This document shows, one piece after another, positions 8,605 through 16,805 of a DNA stretch of 39,909 nucleotides. The DNA lies in NCBI RefSeq assembly GCF_028693495.1, contig NZ_JAQUVG010000019.1, positions 1 to 39,909 on the forward strand, written 5' to 3'. The position numbers and the translations under genes were made by a program. Below the pieces are notes generated by a model. That model saw only the letters and a list, made by a program, of their open reading frames with translations. It did no database searches and had not been told where the DNA came from. Position 1 is the first letter of the stretch, and every line of letters begins with the position of its first letter. This stretch comes from Zoogloea sp. (GTDB taxonomy: Bacteria; Pseudomonadota; Gammaproteobacteria; Burkholderiales; Rhodocyclaceae).

Positions 8605-9048
8605 TCAGGGTTTGTCTACGGTGAAGTACTGGTAGGCCAGCTGCAGGGTCTCGACGACGATCGCGTTGTTGCTGGCAGAGAGGTCGCTGGCGGCCCAGCG
8701 GACCGGCCAGGCACCCACCAGGTGCCAGGTGATCAGGGGCTCATGGGCTTCGTTGAGCAGGGTGACGTCCACGTTCCTTGGGTGGATGTCCAGGTTCTCG
8801 ATGCTGTCCCGGATCCAGTCCCATATGCCCGACTGGCGTAGCAGCCCCCGCTTGAGCACCAGGTCCGGATACCGGACCCGGACCGGGTAGCGCTGGATGA
8901 AGCGGTTCTCCCCGCCTTCCGCCACGTCCTCGGTAAGCACCTCGAAGGACAGGCCGCTCACGTCGGTGAAGCGGACATCGTCGTCCTGGGGATGCTCCAG
9001 CCCCAGGACATCCACCTTGAAGTGGAACCCGACGGGCGGTGTGTACAT
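8605..9048 (-). CDS. Phage tail tube-like protein 2, Afp5-like
   Basis: A 147-aa member of the T4 gp19-like tail tube family. It begins YTPPVGFHFKVDVLG and continues with DVRFTDVSGLSFEVLTEDVAEGG, the typical tube-protein strand and loop. KRGLL around residue 67 and DVTLLNEAHEPLITWHLVGAWPVRW around 94-118 are family hallmarks. It is paralogous to the neighbouring 144-aa tube protein but clearly diverged. In Afp/PVC the second tube type makes the layer joining tube to spike, and its place directly before DUF5908 and LysM fits that. ATG 9048 is 15 bp after the upstream stop. Confidence 0.9.
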   Translation of the reverse strand: MYTPPVGFHFKVDVLGLEHPQDDDVRFTDVSGLSFEVLTEDVAEGGENRFIQRYPVRVRYPDLVLKRGLLRQSGIWDWIRDSIENLDIHPRNVDVTLLNEAHEPLITWHLVGAWPVRWAASDLSASNNAIVVETLQLAYQYFTVDKP

Positions 9049-9063
9049 GATGGCAGTCCGGAC

Positions 9064-9498
9064 TCAATCGTTCTGCACATCCAGCCCCTCATGGGCCAGC
9101 TCGATGCTCTCGATGGCCACCTCGTTGGCGCTGGCCTTGAGCTGAGGTCCTTCTACCTTGACCGGGAAGGCAGCGTGCACCTTCCAGACCATGACCGGCT
9201 CATGGCTTTCGTTGAGCAGGGCAATGGTCAGGTCGCGGCGCTCGACGGTGTTGAGCTTGATCGTCGATAGCCATTTGAAGAAGTCGTTGTCCGATTTCAC
9301 GACCCCGCGCTTGAGGGTGATGTTGCTGAACTTGCGCAGCCCCGGCATCTTGATCGATGAATATTCAGGGAAAAAGCCGTCCCGGTATTCGATAGCCTGG
9401 TTTTCCTGGGTCAGACCGGTGACTTCCGAGAAGCCGATGCGGGTGCCGCCCCACTGGACCGAGAAGTGGAAGACGGGCAAGGGATAAGGGGAGGGCAT
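9064..9498 (-). CDS. Main phage tail tube-like protein, Afp1-like
   Basis: A 144-aa inner tube subunit of the gp19-like family. Seen are FHFSVQWGGTRIGFSEVTGL at 10-29, EYRDG and KMPGLRKFSNITLKRGVV in the middle, and LTIALLNESHEPVMVWKVHAAFPVKVEGP towards the end. These match the tube fold of eCIS and of T6SS Hcp-like subunits. Its place directly after the sheath gene suggests it is the abundant tube protein, while the next gene is the tube-spike layer. The start ATG 9498 leaves a 42-bp gap after the sheath stop. Confidence 0.92.
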   Translation of the reverse strand: MPSPYPLPVFHFSVQWGGTRIGFSEVTGLTQENQAIEYRDGFFPEYSSIKMPGLRKFSNITLKRGVVKSDNDFFKWLSTIKLNTVERRDLTIALLNESHEPVMVWKVHAAFPVKVEGPQLKASANEVAIESIELAHEGLDVQND

Positions 9499-9540
9499 GA
9501 CGTTTCCTTTCGCATTCAGGGTCGGGCCCGGCTCCGGGCA

Positions 9541-11499
9541 TCAGGACGTCTGGAGCTTGTGGTAGAACTTAAGGATGATGAACTCGGCAGGACGGACCAC
9601 GGCCATCCCGATCTCCACGTACATGCGTCCTTCCAGGATGTCCTGACTGTTCATGGTGGTGCCCAGGCCGCAGCGCACGAAAAAGGCCTCCTTGGTGGTG
9701 GCGCCGGCCAGGGCCCCCTCCCGCCATTTCTGGGTCAGGTAGCTCTCGATCATGCCGCGTACCTTGACCCAGGTATTGGCATCATTGGGTTCAAACACCG
9801 CCCAGTAGGTGGATTTCTTGACGGACTCCTCGACCATGTTGAAGAAGCGCCGTACGGACACATAGCGCCACTCGTTGTCATTGCCCGCCAGGGTGCGGGC
9901 CCCCCAGACCAGGGTTCCCTTGCCTACGAAAGCCCGGATCGCATTGACGGATTTGCCTGCGGTCGGATCCACGTTGAGGCTGTCGGTATCGTCGCCGTCA
10001 AGGGCGTAGGTGGGTGCGATGACCCCCGTGAGGCTGACGTTGGCGGGGGCTTTCCAGACGCCCCGCTGGTTATCCACGAGGGCGTAAATTCCCGCGATCG
10101 CTCCAGAAGGGGGGCAGGTGGTGAGGGTGTTGCCTACCCCGCGTACGATGTCCCGGTAAGTGCCGAAGCTCTCGAGCAGGTTGGCCTCGGCGTTGTCCCG
10201 GTAGGCCGCAGCAGATTCTTCAAGGCCCGCCAGGGCGGAGGATATGCCGCCGAACAGGCGCTGGATGTGGGCGAAGGCACTGTTGAGACGCTCGGTATCG
10301 GTTGCGCCGCTGATGGCCGTAGCAGCGGCGGGCGCTCCGGCGGCAAACAGGGTGGACCAGCCAGCCTGGATCAGGGCCCCTACGTCGCTGTATTGCAGGG
10401 TGTAGCTGGCGGCAGCGGTGAGTTTGCCCTCCAGTTCCCGTTCGATGGCGATCAGCTCGCTCATGGCTGGCAGGACGGTGTTGGTGATGGTCCGCCCGGC
10501 GTCTCCCCGCAGGCCCGGGTGGGTGAAGGCTCCGGCCCCGGCCGCCATGGCGTCGATCATCGGTGCGATGCGGAATACCAGGGCGAACAAGTCCTGAAGG
10601 GTATCCACGCTCCGATCGCCCTGGTAGGCCAGGGCTGCGGTGCCATAGGCGTCGGAGATGGCCAGGGCCGGATTGCCGCTGACCGTGGCTAGGCGGGCGG
10701 GCAGGCCCGCCACATCGGCCAGCGCCTGCTCCAGTCCCTGGATGACCGCCACGATCGCCGGATCACCGGTGAGTGCGTTCAGGCTGATCGCAACCCCTCC
10801 CTTGCGCAGTTTGCCCCGCAGGTCGGCGTAGTTGACGTTCTTCGGGTAGTTGAGCTTGAGCCAGGGCGCATATGCAGCACCGTACTTGAGATGATTGATC
10901 CCGATCCGGTCCCGGAATTCGCCGATTGTGGTGGTGTGGGCCGTTTTGCTGGTGGCCAGTCGAGTGTCCAGCACGGCGACCCGGTCGCCCAGCTTGCCGC
11001 ACTGGTTGAGGGCCGCCATCTGCACGGCAGCGAGGCCGTCCGCATCCAGGCCTGCGGCATCGGGAAAGAGCAGGAGGGTGGGTTCATCCACCGTCGCGAT
11101 CCTTTTCAGGCCTTCAATCATCGCGTCCTTGTCCACGCTGTCGTCCAGGTCACCAACCGAGGTGATCCACGCCTTGCCGCCGCCATTGTCGAAGAACAAA
11201 CGCATGCTGTCGTAGAGGTATTTTGTGTTGGTGGCGGCGAGGCTGGCGCTCTGGAAGCGGTTGCCGGCATCCAGGTCCACCCGCTCCAGCTCCAGGGGCG
11301 GGGGCCCTCCGAACAGGCTTTCGAACTCCAGCAGCGAGGTGATCCGGGTGGGCAGGTTGTGCAGGTCGCCGGCGCTGATCCGGGCGGCCCTGGCGGTGTA
11401 GCCGACAAAGGCGGGAACGGCGGTTTCCACTTCCGCAACCGAAGGCGGAAATACCGAGATTTCTTCGACATAAACGTCGGGCGTGCGGTAAGTGGGCAT
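9541..11499 (-). CDS. Contractile tail sheath protein, Afp2/3/4-like
   Basis: A 652-aa sheath subunit whose contraction drives the inner tube into a target cell. The N-terminus PTYRTPDVYVEEIS is characteristic of eCIS/T4-like sheaths, and ETAVPAFVGYTARA follows. The core sheath fold lies in the C-terminal 160 residues (FVGKGTLVWGARTL, EWRYVSVRRFFNMVEESVKK, FEPND, and an end with AVVRPAEFIILKF). AAGAGAFTHPGLRGDAGRT and surrounding sequence form the variable middle domain. Only one sheath gene is seen here, whereas Afp has three. AAGGAG lies about 10 nt before ATG 11499. Confidence 0.95.
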   Translation of the reverse strand: MPTYRTPDVYVEEISVFPPSVAEVETAVPAFVGYTARAARISAGDLHNLPTRITSLLEFESLFGGPPPLELERVDLDAGNRFQSASLAATNTKYLYDSMRLFFDNGGGKAWITSVGDLDDSVDKDAMIEGLKRIATVDEPTLLLFPDAAGLDADGLAAVQMAALNQCGKLGDRVAVLDTRLATSKTAHTTTIGEFRDRIGINHLKYGAAYAPWLKLNYPKNVNYADLRGKLRKGGVAISLNALTGDPAIVAVIQGLEQALADVAGLPARLATVSGNPALAISDAYGTAALAYQGDRSVDTLQDLFALVFRIAPMIDAMAAGAGAFTHPGLRGDAGRTITNTVLPAMSELIAIERELEGKLTAAASYTLQYSDVGALIQAGWSTLFAAGAPAAATAISGATDTERLNSAFAHIQRLFGGISSALAGLEESAAAYRDNAEANLLESFGTYRDIVRGVGNTLTTCPPSGAIAGIYALVDNQRGVWKAPANVSLTGVIAPTYALDGDDTDSLNVDPTAGKSVNAIRAFVGKGTLVWGARTLAGNDNEWRYVSVRRFFNMVEESVKKSTYWAVFEPNDANTWVKVRGMIESYLTQKWREGALAGATTKEAFFVRCGLGTTMNSQDILEGRMYVEIGMAVVRPAEFIILKFYHKLQTS

Positions 11500-11525
11500 G
11501 GTGGTTTCGCTCCTTTTTCGCTGGG

Positions 11526-12536
11526 CTACTTCAGGTGGATGACGAACTGGGCGTCACTGCGCTCGGCGCCCGGTTGCGGCAGGTTGGCAACCAGGACTTC
11601 CTCCTGGCGATGCAGCTCGAAGCCCTGGGGCCCCCGGGCCTGTCGGGGCAGCTCGGTCATTGCCTCGAACAGCACGACCCGGCGCGCATCCACCGCGCCC
11701 AGCTGGATGGGGCTGAGGTGGCTTTCATCGAAATCGGCAGCGTCCCGGCGGGAGAACAGGACGGGGGCCGCCGGTGGCGGCAGCCGGTTGTCCACCACAG
11801 ACAGGCTCGCCAGGTCAGCGTCATCCGTTGGGGTGAGCACCAAGTAGTAGCGCAGACGTTCGGGACGGGAGGCCAGGCTCAGGGTAAACAGCTGGCCGTG
11901 GGGGAGGGACAGGTGAGCAGGTGCGACGTGGAGGCGAAGCAGGCCCCAGGGGCGGCAGGAGGCCAGTTCGGCGTCCACCAGCAGCTGGCGCCGTGCGGTC
12001 GTCCCGTTCCCTGTGTCCTCGTCCAACTGGTATTCGCCCGGGGGCAGTGGGAAGGGAGGGCGCCAGCGTTCGTCCGTGGGCCCGAGGCGAACGCCTGCCA
12101 CGGGTTTTCCGTCCGGGTGGGACAGGCGGAGCTGGAGGGGGCGTTGGGCGAGCCGCGGCTGGAGCGAGGGGTGCGGGCCGGTGAGCTCGATGCCTCGGGG
12201 TTGAGGAGGAAGGTCGTCCGGACTGCTCTCGTTGGCAAACAGGGGAATTTCGGTTCGTGGCAAGGGGGGCAGGAGGGTGTAACGTTCGAAGTTCGGATCC
12301 CGGGGGTGCAGCCCGAAGAGGAGGGCCTGTCCTGACCACCCCTCCTTGGGCTGCCCGTCCTCATCCAGGCTCTGGGCCACCTGCAGCTGTCCCGCGCTCT
12401 CCCGTACGCGGCCTCCCAGCCCTGCCAGGGTGGTCCGGGTGGACTCGGGGATGGAAAAGCCCAGTCCGGCGGACGGGCCACCCTGGAATGCATGGCTGAC
12501 GGTGACCGTCCACAGGAGGCGCCAGCGGCTGATCAT
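11526..12536 (-). CDS. Unrecognised eCIS-associated protein between cap and sheath
   Basis: A 336-aa protein I cannot name. ATG 12536 overlaps the TGA of the DUF4255 gene (ATGA) and its end lies 26 bp before the sheath start, so it belongs to the structural operon. It opens with LWTVTVSHAFQGG and later has FSIPESTRTTLAGLGGRV. Bacterial eCIS loci often have a protein of this style next to DUF4255, starting with a beta strand, a His-Tyr/Phe-x-Gly pattern and a 'P..T...L' motif; this is from memory. Residues about 165-200 (LRLSHPDGKPVAGVRLG, then FPLPPGEYQLDEDTG) look like a carboxypeptidase-regulatory or Ig-like beta fold. No signal peptide or membrane segment is seen. A structural or adhesin-type role is possible but unproven. 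Confidence 0.7.
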   Translation of the reverse strand: MISRWRLLWTVTVSHAFQGGPSAGLGFSIPESTRTTLAGLGGRVRESAGQLQVAQSLDEDGQPKEGWSGQALLFGLHPRDPNFERYTLLPPLPRTEIPLFANESSPDDLPPQPRGIELTGPHPSLQPRLAQRPLQLRLSHPDGKPVAGVRLGPTDERWRPPFPLPPGEYQLDEDTGNGTTARRQLLVDAELASCRPWGLLRLHVAPAHLSLPHGQLFTLSLASRPERLRYYLVLTPTDDADLASLSVVDNRLPPPAAPVLFSRRDAADFDESHLSPIQLGAVDARRVVLFEAMTELPRQARGPQGFELHRQEEVLVANLPQPGAERSDAQFVIHLK

Positions 12537-13102
12537 GCTTGCCCGCTCCGGGTGATGATTTCGGTGACCGGGACGCTGACGCCCTGGGGGACATCCTCCG
12601 TCAGCAGCAGCATGCGCAGGCGATACACCACCGAGGGCAGGTGCTTTGCACCCAGGCAGGCCCACATCTGGTTGGTCTGCTCGGGGCCATAGTTGAGGAG
12701 CTCAATGCTGAGCCGGTCCATGCCGGAGGGCATGGCAGGGAAGTCGCCCGGCGTAAACAAGGGGTGAGCCTGGAAGAAGTGCAGGGCCAGGGAGAGATGC
12801 TGGAGCCCGACGGTGTACTGGGTGAAGCGGGCCGAGACGAGTACCACCAGGGTGATGGCCAGGGGCGGTGGCAGGGTGACCTGGCGGCCGTCCACCAGAA
12901 TCTGGCGGGGCACCTGGGCTCGGGTGATCCGTTCCTCCTCAATCAGGAACAGGGTCAGGCGGAGTGTGTTGTCGGGAAAGGCCCAGCTGCCCTTGTCGTC
13001 TACCAGTGGTCCCAGTGCGGCGTCTCCCACCGGCGTGCCCAGCCTCCGGCGCAAGCTGGCATTGAGTTCATTCATCAGGAACCGGAGTGCGGCATCAATC
13101 AC
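12533..13102 (-). CDS. DUF4255 tail terminator/cap protein, Afp16-like
   Basis: This DUF4255 (Pvc16_N-type) protein is the marker gene of eCIS loci. Afp16 and Pvc16 cap the tube and set its length. The N-terminus IDAALRFLMNELNASLRRRLG and the later LRLTLFLIEEERITR match the family, as does a C-terminal YRLRMLLL segment. Length is 189 aa from GTG 13102, or 191 aa from ATG 13108. GTG is preferred: AGGGG ends 6 nt before it but abuts the ATG, and family proteins usually begin M-I-D-x-A-L. It is the first gene of the eCIS operon, and 13103-13267 separates it from ruvC. I saw no strong promoter in that gap. Confidence 0.9.
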   Translation of the reverse strand: MIDAALRFLMNELNASLRRRLGTPVGDAALGPLVDDKGSWAFPDNTLRLTLFLIEEERITRAQVPRQILVDGRQVTLPPPLAITLVVLVSARFTQYTVGLQHLSLALHFFQAHPLFTPGDFPAMPSGMDRLSIELLNYGPEQTNQMWACLGAKHLPSVVYRLRMLLLTEDVPQGVSVPVTEIITRSGQA

Positions 13103-13267
13103 GACCATCCCCTGTCTGCAGAAATACTTATGGCTGCATCAGTTGAATCTTAGGCTTCCGGGACGTGGGGCGTGATAGAAATGCCCATGTGTTTTAGGGT
13201 GGATCGAGTGGTATGTCCTATGACGGACGGGGCGTCAGCCTGTTGTCAATCCTGTTGACGGGGGCCG

Positions 13268-13828
13268 TCAGAGCGTGAGACGGGCGCCCCGTTTGCGGGT
13301 GCCTATGCCTGCCCGGGCGGCCAGACCGCTGCTGCCGTGCGCGTGACAGATGGCACAGGCCAGGGCATCGGCTGCGTCGGCAGAGGGCGCGCCCTGCAGG
13401 GCCAGCAGGCGCTGGACCATATGGCTGACCTGTTCCTTCGCAGCCTTGCCGTGCCCGACCACCGCCTGCTTTACCTGCAGGGCAGTGTATTCGGCGACCG
13501 GCAGTTCGCAGGATACGGCGCCGCAGATGGCCGCTCCCCTGGCCTGGCCGAGCAGCAGGGTGGATTGGGGATTCACATTGACGAAAACGATCTCCACCGC
13601 GGCCTGGTCCGGCTTGTAGGTCGCTATCACTTCCCGTATTCCGTCCAGGATGACTTTGAGACGTTCCGGAAGGGTACCGTCGCCAGATTTGATGCATCCG
13701 CTGGCCACGTAGCGCAGCTGGCTGCCCAGGGTGTCGATGATGCCGAAGCCGGTACTGCGCAGCCCCGGATCGATGCCCAGGATGCGGGTGGCCACGGTGG
13801 CCGAGGCGGTGGGGCCGGCAATCCTCAT
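13268..13828 (-). CDS. ruvC: Crossover junction endodeoxyribonuclease RuvC
   Basis: RuvC is the Holliday-junction resolvase that cuts recombination intermediates together with RuvAB. All four acidic catalytic residues are visible: D20 in [16 protein letters not shown]79 in AAVEIVFVN, and D151 and D154 in SADAADALA. The usual EQVFVN is EIVFVN here, but the Glu is kept. From ATG 13828 the protein is 186 aa, about 13 residues longer at the N-terminus than the usual 173. GTG 13795 would give a more typical 175 aa. ATG 13828 overlaps the TGA of the upstream EamA gene, which favours coupling. ruvA and ruvB are not adjacent in the window. Confidence 0.95.
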   Translation of the reverse strand: MRIAGPTASATVATRILGIDPGLRSTGFGIIDTLGSQLRYVASGCIKSGDGTLPERLKVILDGIREVIATYKPDQAAVEIVFVNVNPQSTLLLGQARGAAICGAVSCELPVAEYTALQVKQAVVGHGKAAKEQVSHMVQRLLALQGAPSADAADALACAICHAHGSSGLAARAGIGTRKRGARLTL

Positions 13829-14682
13829 TTACGAGCCAGCCAGACGCCGAACACGGTGAGTCCCATGCCGACCAGTGCCATTCCGGTGAGGGTTTCGCCG
13901 AAGGCGACCCAGGCGATCAGGGCTGTGGTAGGAGGGGTCAGATAGAACAGGCTGGCCACGTTGACGGCGCTGCCATTACGGATCAGCAGGTTGAGCAGGC
14001 TGATGGCGCCCAGGGACAGTGCCAGGACCAGCCACAGCAGGGCAAAGATGAACGGGCTACTCCACTGGATGTGCATGTGTTCCGTGTGGCTGGCGACCAG
14101 CAGGGTGGCCAGCAGCGTCGGGATGAACTGGATGACCGAACCGGTGCGCAGGTCGAAGGAAGGGCAGAAACGCTTCTGGTAGAGGGTCCCGGCTGTGATG
14201 CCGAGGAGGGCCAGCAGGGCCGGCGCCAGCATGGCGCTCAGCTGGGGCGTAGCGGTGGCTGCAGCAACCTTGTGGGAGACCACCAGTCCGACGCCGCCGA
14301 AGCCCAGGACCAGCCCGGCCCACTGGCGGGCCAGAACCCGCTCCCCCAGCAGCCAGCCGGCGCCCAGGGCGGTCAGCAGCGGCTGGAGCCCGACCACCAG
14401 CGCGGTGAGCCCCGCTGGCAAGCCCTGGTGAATGGCGGTGAACACGCCTCCCAGATAAACCCCATGTACCAGTAGCCCGGTGATCCCGATGTGCAGCCAT
14501 TGGCGAGGGGCACGTGGCCAGGGTGCCCGGGTGGCGAGGGCAAGCAGGCCCATGAGTCCGATCACCAGCACGTAGCGGGAGGACAGGAAGCTCAAGGGTT
14601 CTGCGTAGGGCAGGCCGTATTTGGCACCGATGAAGCCGGTGCTCCAGAGGAGCACGAAAAGCAGGGGATAGAAGTGGGCCAC
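13825..14682 (-). CDS. EamA/DMT-superfamily transporter
   Basis: A 285-aa inner-membrane permease with ten predicted hydrophobic segments and the two EamA repeats. The first begins [21 protein letters not shown], with [27 protein letters not shown]-like sequence at about 90-117. The second ends in [22 protein letters not shown] near residues 245-266. The substrate cannot be told from sequence; relatives export amino acids or other metabolites. The GTG start at 14682 is 6 bp after the stop of the small upstream gene, with a poor ribosome site, suggesting coupling. The TGA overlaps the ruvC start. Confidence 0.88.
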   Translation of the reverse strand: MAHFYPLLFVLLWSTGFIGAKYGLPYAEPLSFLSSRYVLVIGLMGLLALATRAPWPRAPRQWLHIGITGLLVHGVYLGGVFTAIHQGLPAGLTALVVGLQPLLTALGAGWLLGERVLARQWAGLVLGFGGVGLVVSHKVAAATATPQLSAMLAPALLALLGITAGTLYQKRFCPSFDLRTGSVIQFIPTLLATLLVASHTEHMHIQWSSPFIFALLWLVLALSLGAISLLNLLIRNGSAVNVASLFYLTPPTTALIAWVAFGETLTGMALVGMGLTVFGVWLARK

Positions 14683-14688
14683 CTGGTT

Positions 14689-14922
14689 TTACTGGCCTTG
14701 GCCATGCTTTTGACGGTAAATGCGGGCCGCCGCCGAGAGGATGATCTGAACGTCGGCGGGGGCGATTTCGGGGAGACTCTCTCGTATTGTCCGATAGGCC
14801 AGGTGTTCCAGATGCTGGCCGTTCCACGCATTGGCCGGATCGAAGAAGGGCTCGATGATGACGTAAGCTTTGTCTACAAGCTCACGCAGGCTGAGGTTCT
14901 TGCGACGGTCAGGAATGCTCAT
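14689..14922 (-). CDS. Small conserved-looking protein of unknown function
   Basis: A 77-aa soluble protein I do not recognise. It is rich in charged residues and mostly helical by eye (LRELVDKAYVIIEPFFDPANAW, then HLAYRTIRESLP and DVQIILSAAARIYRQKHG). It has no Cys, signal peptide or membrane segment. ATG 14922 has a CAGGA ribosome site. It is first in a tight minus-strand set (this gene, the EamA transporter, ruvC), with 6 bp to the next start. It is likely real because the spacing is operon-like and it fills the space before a TATGAT -10-like site at 14954-14949. Confidence 0.65.
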   Translation of the reverse strand: MSIPDRRKNLSLRELVDKAYVIIEPFFDPANAWNGQHLEHLAYRTIRESLPEIAPADVQIILSAAARIYRQKHGQGQ

Positions 14923-15341
14923 GGTCCTGTTGCGGAAGGCAAAAACGCATCATACCTGAGCTGGTGTGGCCTCCGCTCCGGGGATAATGCTGGCACGCGG
15001 CCGTGTTTTTCCGTCCGGATAGAGAACGCCCGGTGGCTGACATGCCAGGCCTTGACGGTGCCTGGGTGCGTTCTGTGGGGGCCGTTCATGGTCTCTGGCG
15101 GATGAAGCCGGAGCCGGCAAAGTCCCTGATTGAGCATCAGCAGCGGGCGGCATGGGGGTGTGGCTTTCGGGGGCTGGACAGGCCTGGTGGGTTTGCCCGA
15201 ATTGCGCTCCCGCCCGGAACTGGAGACCATGCGGGCCTTGCCCGGGGCGACCGGCGGTCCATCACTTCGGTGGCGCCGGATGCGTGGGCTTCACCGCCGG
15301 GTGATGGCTCGGCCACACCGATCTGCTGGATTGACGGAAAA
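14923..15341 (+). other. 419-bp divergent intergenic region without a convincing gene
   Basis: The region separates the minus-strand ruvC set from the plus-strand TSUP permease. The permease frame stays open back to 15003, and a 103-codon frame lies opposite. Neither has credible protein composition (Pro/Arg-rich, no fold pattern) or a good ribosome site. A TGGCACG at 14991-14997 lacks the -12 half of a sigma-54 promoter. The -10-like box at 14949-14954 is the only regulatory signal I would keep. Confidence 0.6.
14949..14954 (-). promoter_or_regulatory. Possible -10 element upstream of the small gene/EamA/ruvC set
   Basis: TATGAT on the minus strand lies 26 nt before ATG 14922, a normal promoter-to-start distance. 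No matching -35 box is seen 16-18 nt further upstream. Confidence 0.3.
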
Positions 15342-16148
15342 ATGGGAATGGAATGGTTGCTGGCCTACCTGGTTCTGGGGGCTTTCGTGGGTTTCTTTGC
15401 CGGGCTGCTGGGGGTGGGGGGCGGTGCCATCATGGTGCCGATGCTGACCAGCCTTTTTGCCGCCCAGGGTTTTCCCCGGGAGCACATGGTGCATGTGGCT
15501 CTGGGAACCTCCATGGCGGCCATCGTGGTCACGTCGATTTCCAGCTTGCGCGCTCATCACAAGCATGGCGCAGTGCGCTGGGACATCGTCAAAGGGGTCG
15601 CTCCTGGCGTGCTGGCGGGTACGTTTGCAGGCACGTTCATTGCCTCCCGGGCTCCGACCCAGCCTCTGGCGCTCTTCTTTTCCTGCTTTACCGCCTATGT
15701 GGCGGTCCAGATGATTCTCAACGTGAAGCCCAAGCCGTCCCGTGATCTCCCCGGGCCGGTGGGGCTGGTGGCTGTGGGTAGCGGCATCGGGGCCGTCTCG
15801 GCGCTGGTGGCCATCGGAGGCGGCTCCCTGTCGGTGCCCTTCATGACCTGGTGCAACGTGAAGGTACAGCATGCCATCGGGACTTCGGCCGCCATCGGTC
15901 TGCCCATTGCGCTGGCCGGCGCGCTGGGGTACCTGATCAATGGTTGGGCTGCCGAGGGCCTGCCCCCGTGGACCATTGGCTTCATCAACCTGCCGGCGCT
16001 GCTGCTGGTGGCCGCCGTGTCGAGCCTGACGGCACCGGTGGGTGCCGGGCTGGCCCACCGCCTGCCGGTGGCCACCCTCAAGAAGATCTTTGCCTGCGTG
16101 CTGGTAGTGCTTTCCGCCAAGATGCTCCATACGGTGTTTGGCGCTTGA
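15342..16148 (+). CDS. TSUP (TauE/SafE) family membrane permease
   Basis: A 268-aa inner-membrane protein with about eight hydrophobic segments in two homologous halves. Each half carries the TSUP glycine motif: GFFAGLLGVGGGAIMVPML near residues 15-33, and SALVAIGGGSLSVPFM around 150-165. The family exports or takes up small sulfur-containing or organic anions such as sulfite, sulfoacetate or taurine; the substrate here is unknown. ATG 15342 is chosen because hydrophobic sequence starts there; ATG 15348 is equally possible and the ribosome site is weak. It converges with the bacteriohemerythrin gene, with only 4 bp between the stops. Confidence 0.88.
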   Translation: MGMEWLLAYLVLGAFVGFFAGLLGVGGGAIMVPMLTSLFAAQGFPREHMVHVALGTSMAAIVVTSISSLRAHHKHGAVRWDIVKGVAPGVLAGTFAGTFIASRAPTQPLALFFSCFTAYVAVQMILNVKPKPSRDLPGPVGLVAVGSGIGAVSALVAIGGGSLSVPFMTWCNVKVQHAIGTSAAIGLPIALAGALGYLINGWAAEGLPPWTIGFINLPALLLVAAVSSLTAPVGAGLAHRLPVATLKKIFACVLVVLSAKMLHTVFGA

Positions 16149-16152
16149 GCGC

Positions 16153-16614
16153 TCAGTTGAAGAAGCGACGCAGGGAGCGGGCCAGCCAGCCTCCTTCCTG
16201 TTTCTCCTCGGTCAGACTCTTCATCTTTGGACGCACGGCGCCCACATAAGCGGCATCATCGTGGCGGATGTGGCTGAACAGCCAGCGGTGAAGCAGGGCA
16301 TGGAGCTCGTGGGAGATGTCTTCTCCCTGTTTCATGCGCTGCTGGAAGCTGGCCACCCGGCGTACAAAGAGTTCGTGCACTTTCTTGTGCCCGCGCACGA
16401 ATTCGTAGCTGGCGTCCTCCATCAGGCATTCCTCGAAGGCGAAGTGGGACAGGGTGTATTCCACCAGGTCGTCGATGACAGTGACGATGCCGGCCCGGTC
16501 CGCGTTCTGGCGGGCGTCGTGGAGCCGGTTGATGAAATCCATGATCTGCTTGTGCTGGTTGTCGATTTCAAGAATGCCGGTGTCCAGGTCGGCGGACCAG
16601 ATGAGATGGGTCAT
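16153..16614 (-). CDS. Bacteriohemerythrin
   Basis: A 153-aa single-domain hemerythrin that binds O2 (or senses it) at a non-heme di-iron site in the cytoplasm. The ligand set is complete: H21 (NQHKQIMD), H57 and E61 (SHFAFEE), H76 and H80 (GHKKVHELF), H115 and D120 (FSHIRHDDAAY). The IDNQHK and HFAFEE patterns are classic. A basic tail of about 25 residues after the domain (LARSLRRFF) is extra. The frame extends upstream to 16947, but the domain begins at MTHLIWSADLDTGI, so ATG 16614 is used; AGAGG precedes it. It is transcribed away from the enoyl-CoA hydratase terminator. Confidence 0.93.
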   Translation of the reverse strand: MTHLIWSADLDTGILEIDNQHKQIMDFINRLHDARQNADRAGIVTVIDDLVEYTLSHFAFEECLMEDASYEFVRGHKKVHELFVRRVASFQQRMKQGEDISHELHALLHRWLFSHIRHDDAAYVGAVRPKMKSLTEEKQEGGWLARSLRRFFN

Positions 16615-16651
16615 AGTGTCCTCTCGGAGAGTGCGACCGCATAAAGCAGAA

Positions 16652-16683
16652 AGGCCACCGGCCGAAAGGGGCGGCGGTGGCCT
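16652..16683 (-). terminator. Rho-independent terminator-like hairpin after the enoyl-CoA hydratase
   Basis: A perfect 9-bp inverted repeat (AGGCCACCG / CGGTGGCCT) with a 14-nt loop. On the minus strand it is followed by TTTCTGCTTT, a U-rich tail. It lies about 120 nt after the hydratase stop and about 40 nt before the hemerythrin start, so it would separate the two transcripts. Confidence 0.55.
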
Positions 16684-16805
16684 GTGCGCAGGTCGACAGG
16701 TGTGGGAAAGGAGACGTCCGTGGTCAGGACGCGTCGGACCCGAATGGTATACCCGATGGCTGCTGCCTGGCTGTGGAGTGCACCTGGTTCGGGCTGTTAC
16801 GGACC

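Noticed and set aside
1-13102. Type VI secretion system or R-type pyocin/prophage as identity of the tail-like genes
   Set aside because: DUF4255, DUF5908-type, LysM adaptor and Afp12-type genes point to eCIS; no TssB/TssC pair, ClpV, membrane-complex, head, portal or lysis gene is seen in the window.
14991-15005. Sigma-54 promoter starting TGGCACG
   Set aside because: The -24 half is perfect, but the -12 half, expected as TTGC after 4 nt, reads CGTG.
15003-15341. N-terminal extension of the TSUP permease by 113 codons
   Set aside because: Sequence is Arg/Gly/Pro-rich without structure, and hydrophobic permease sequence starts at ATG 15342.
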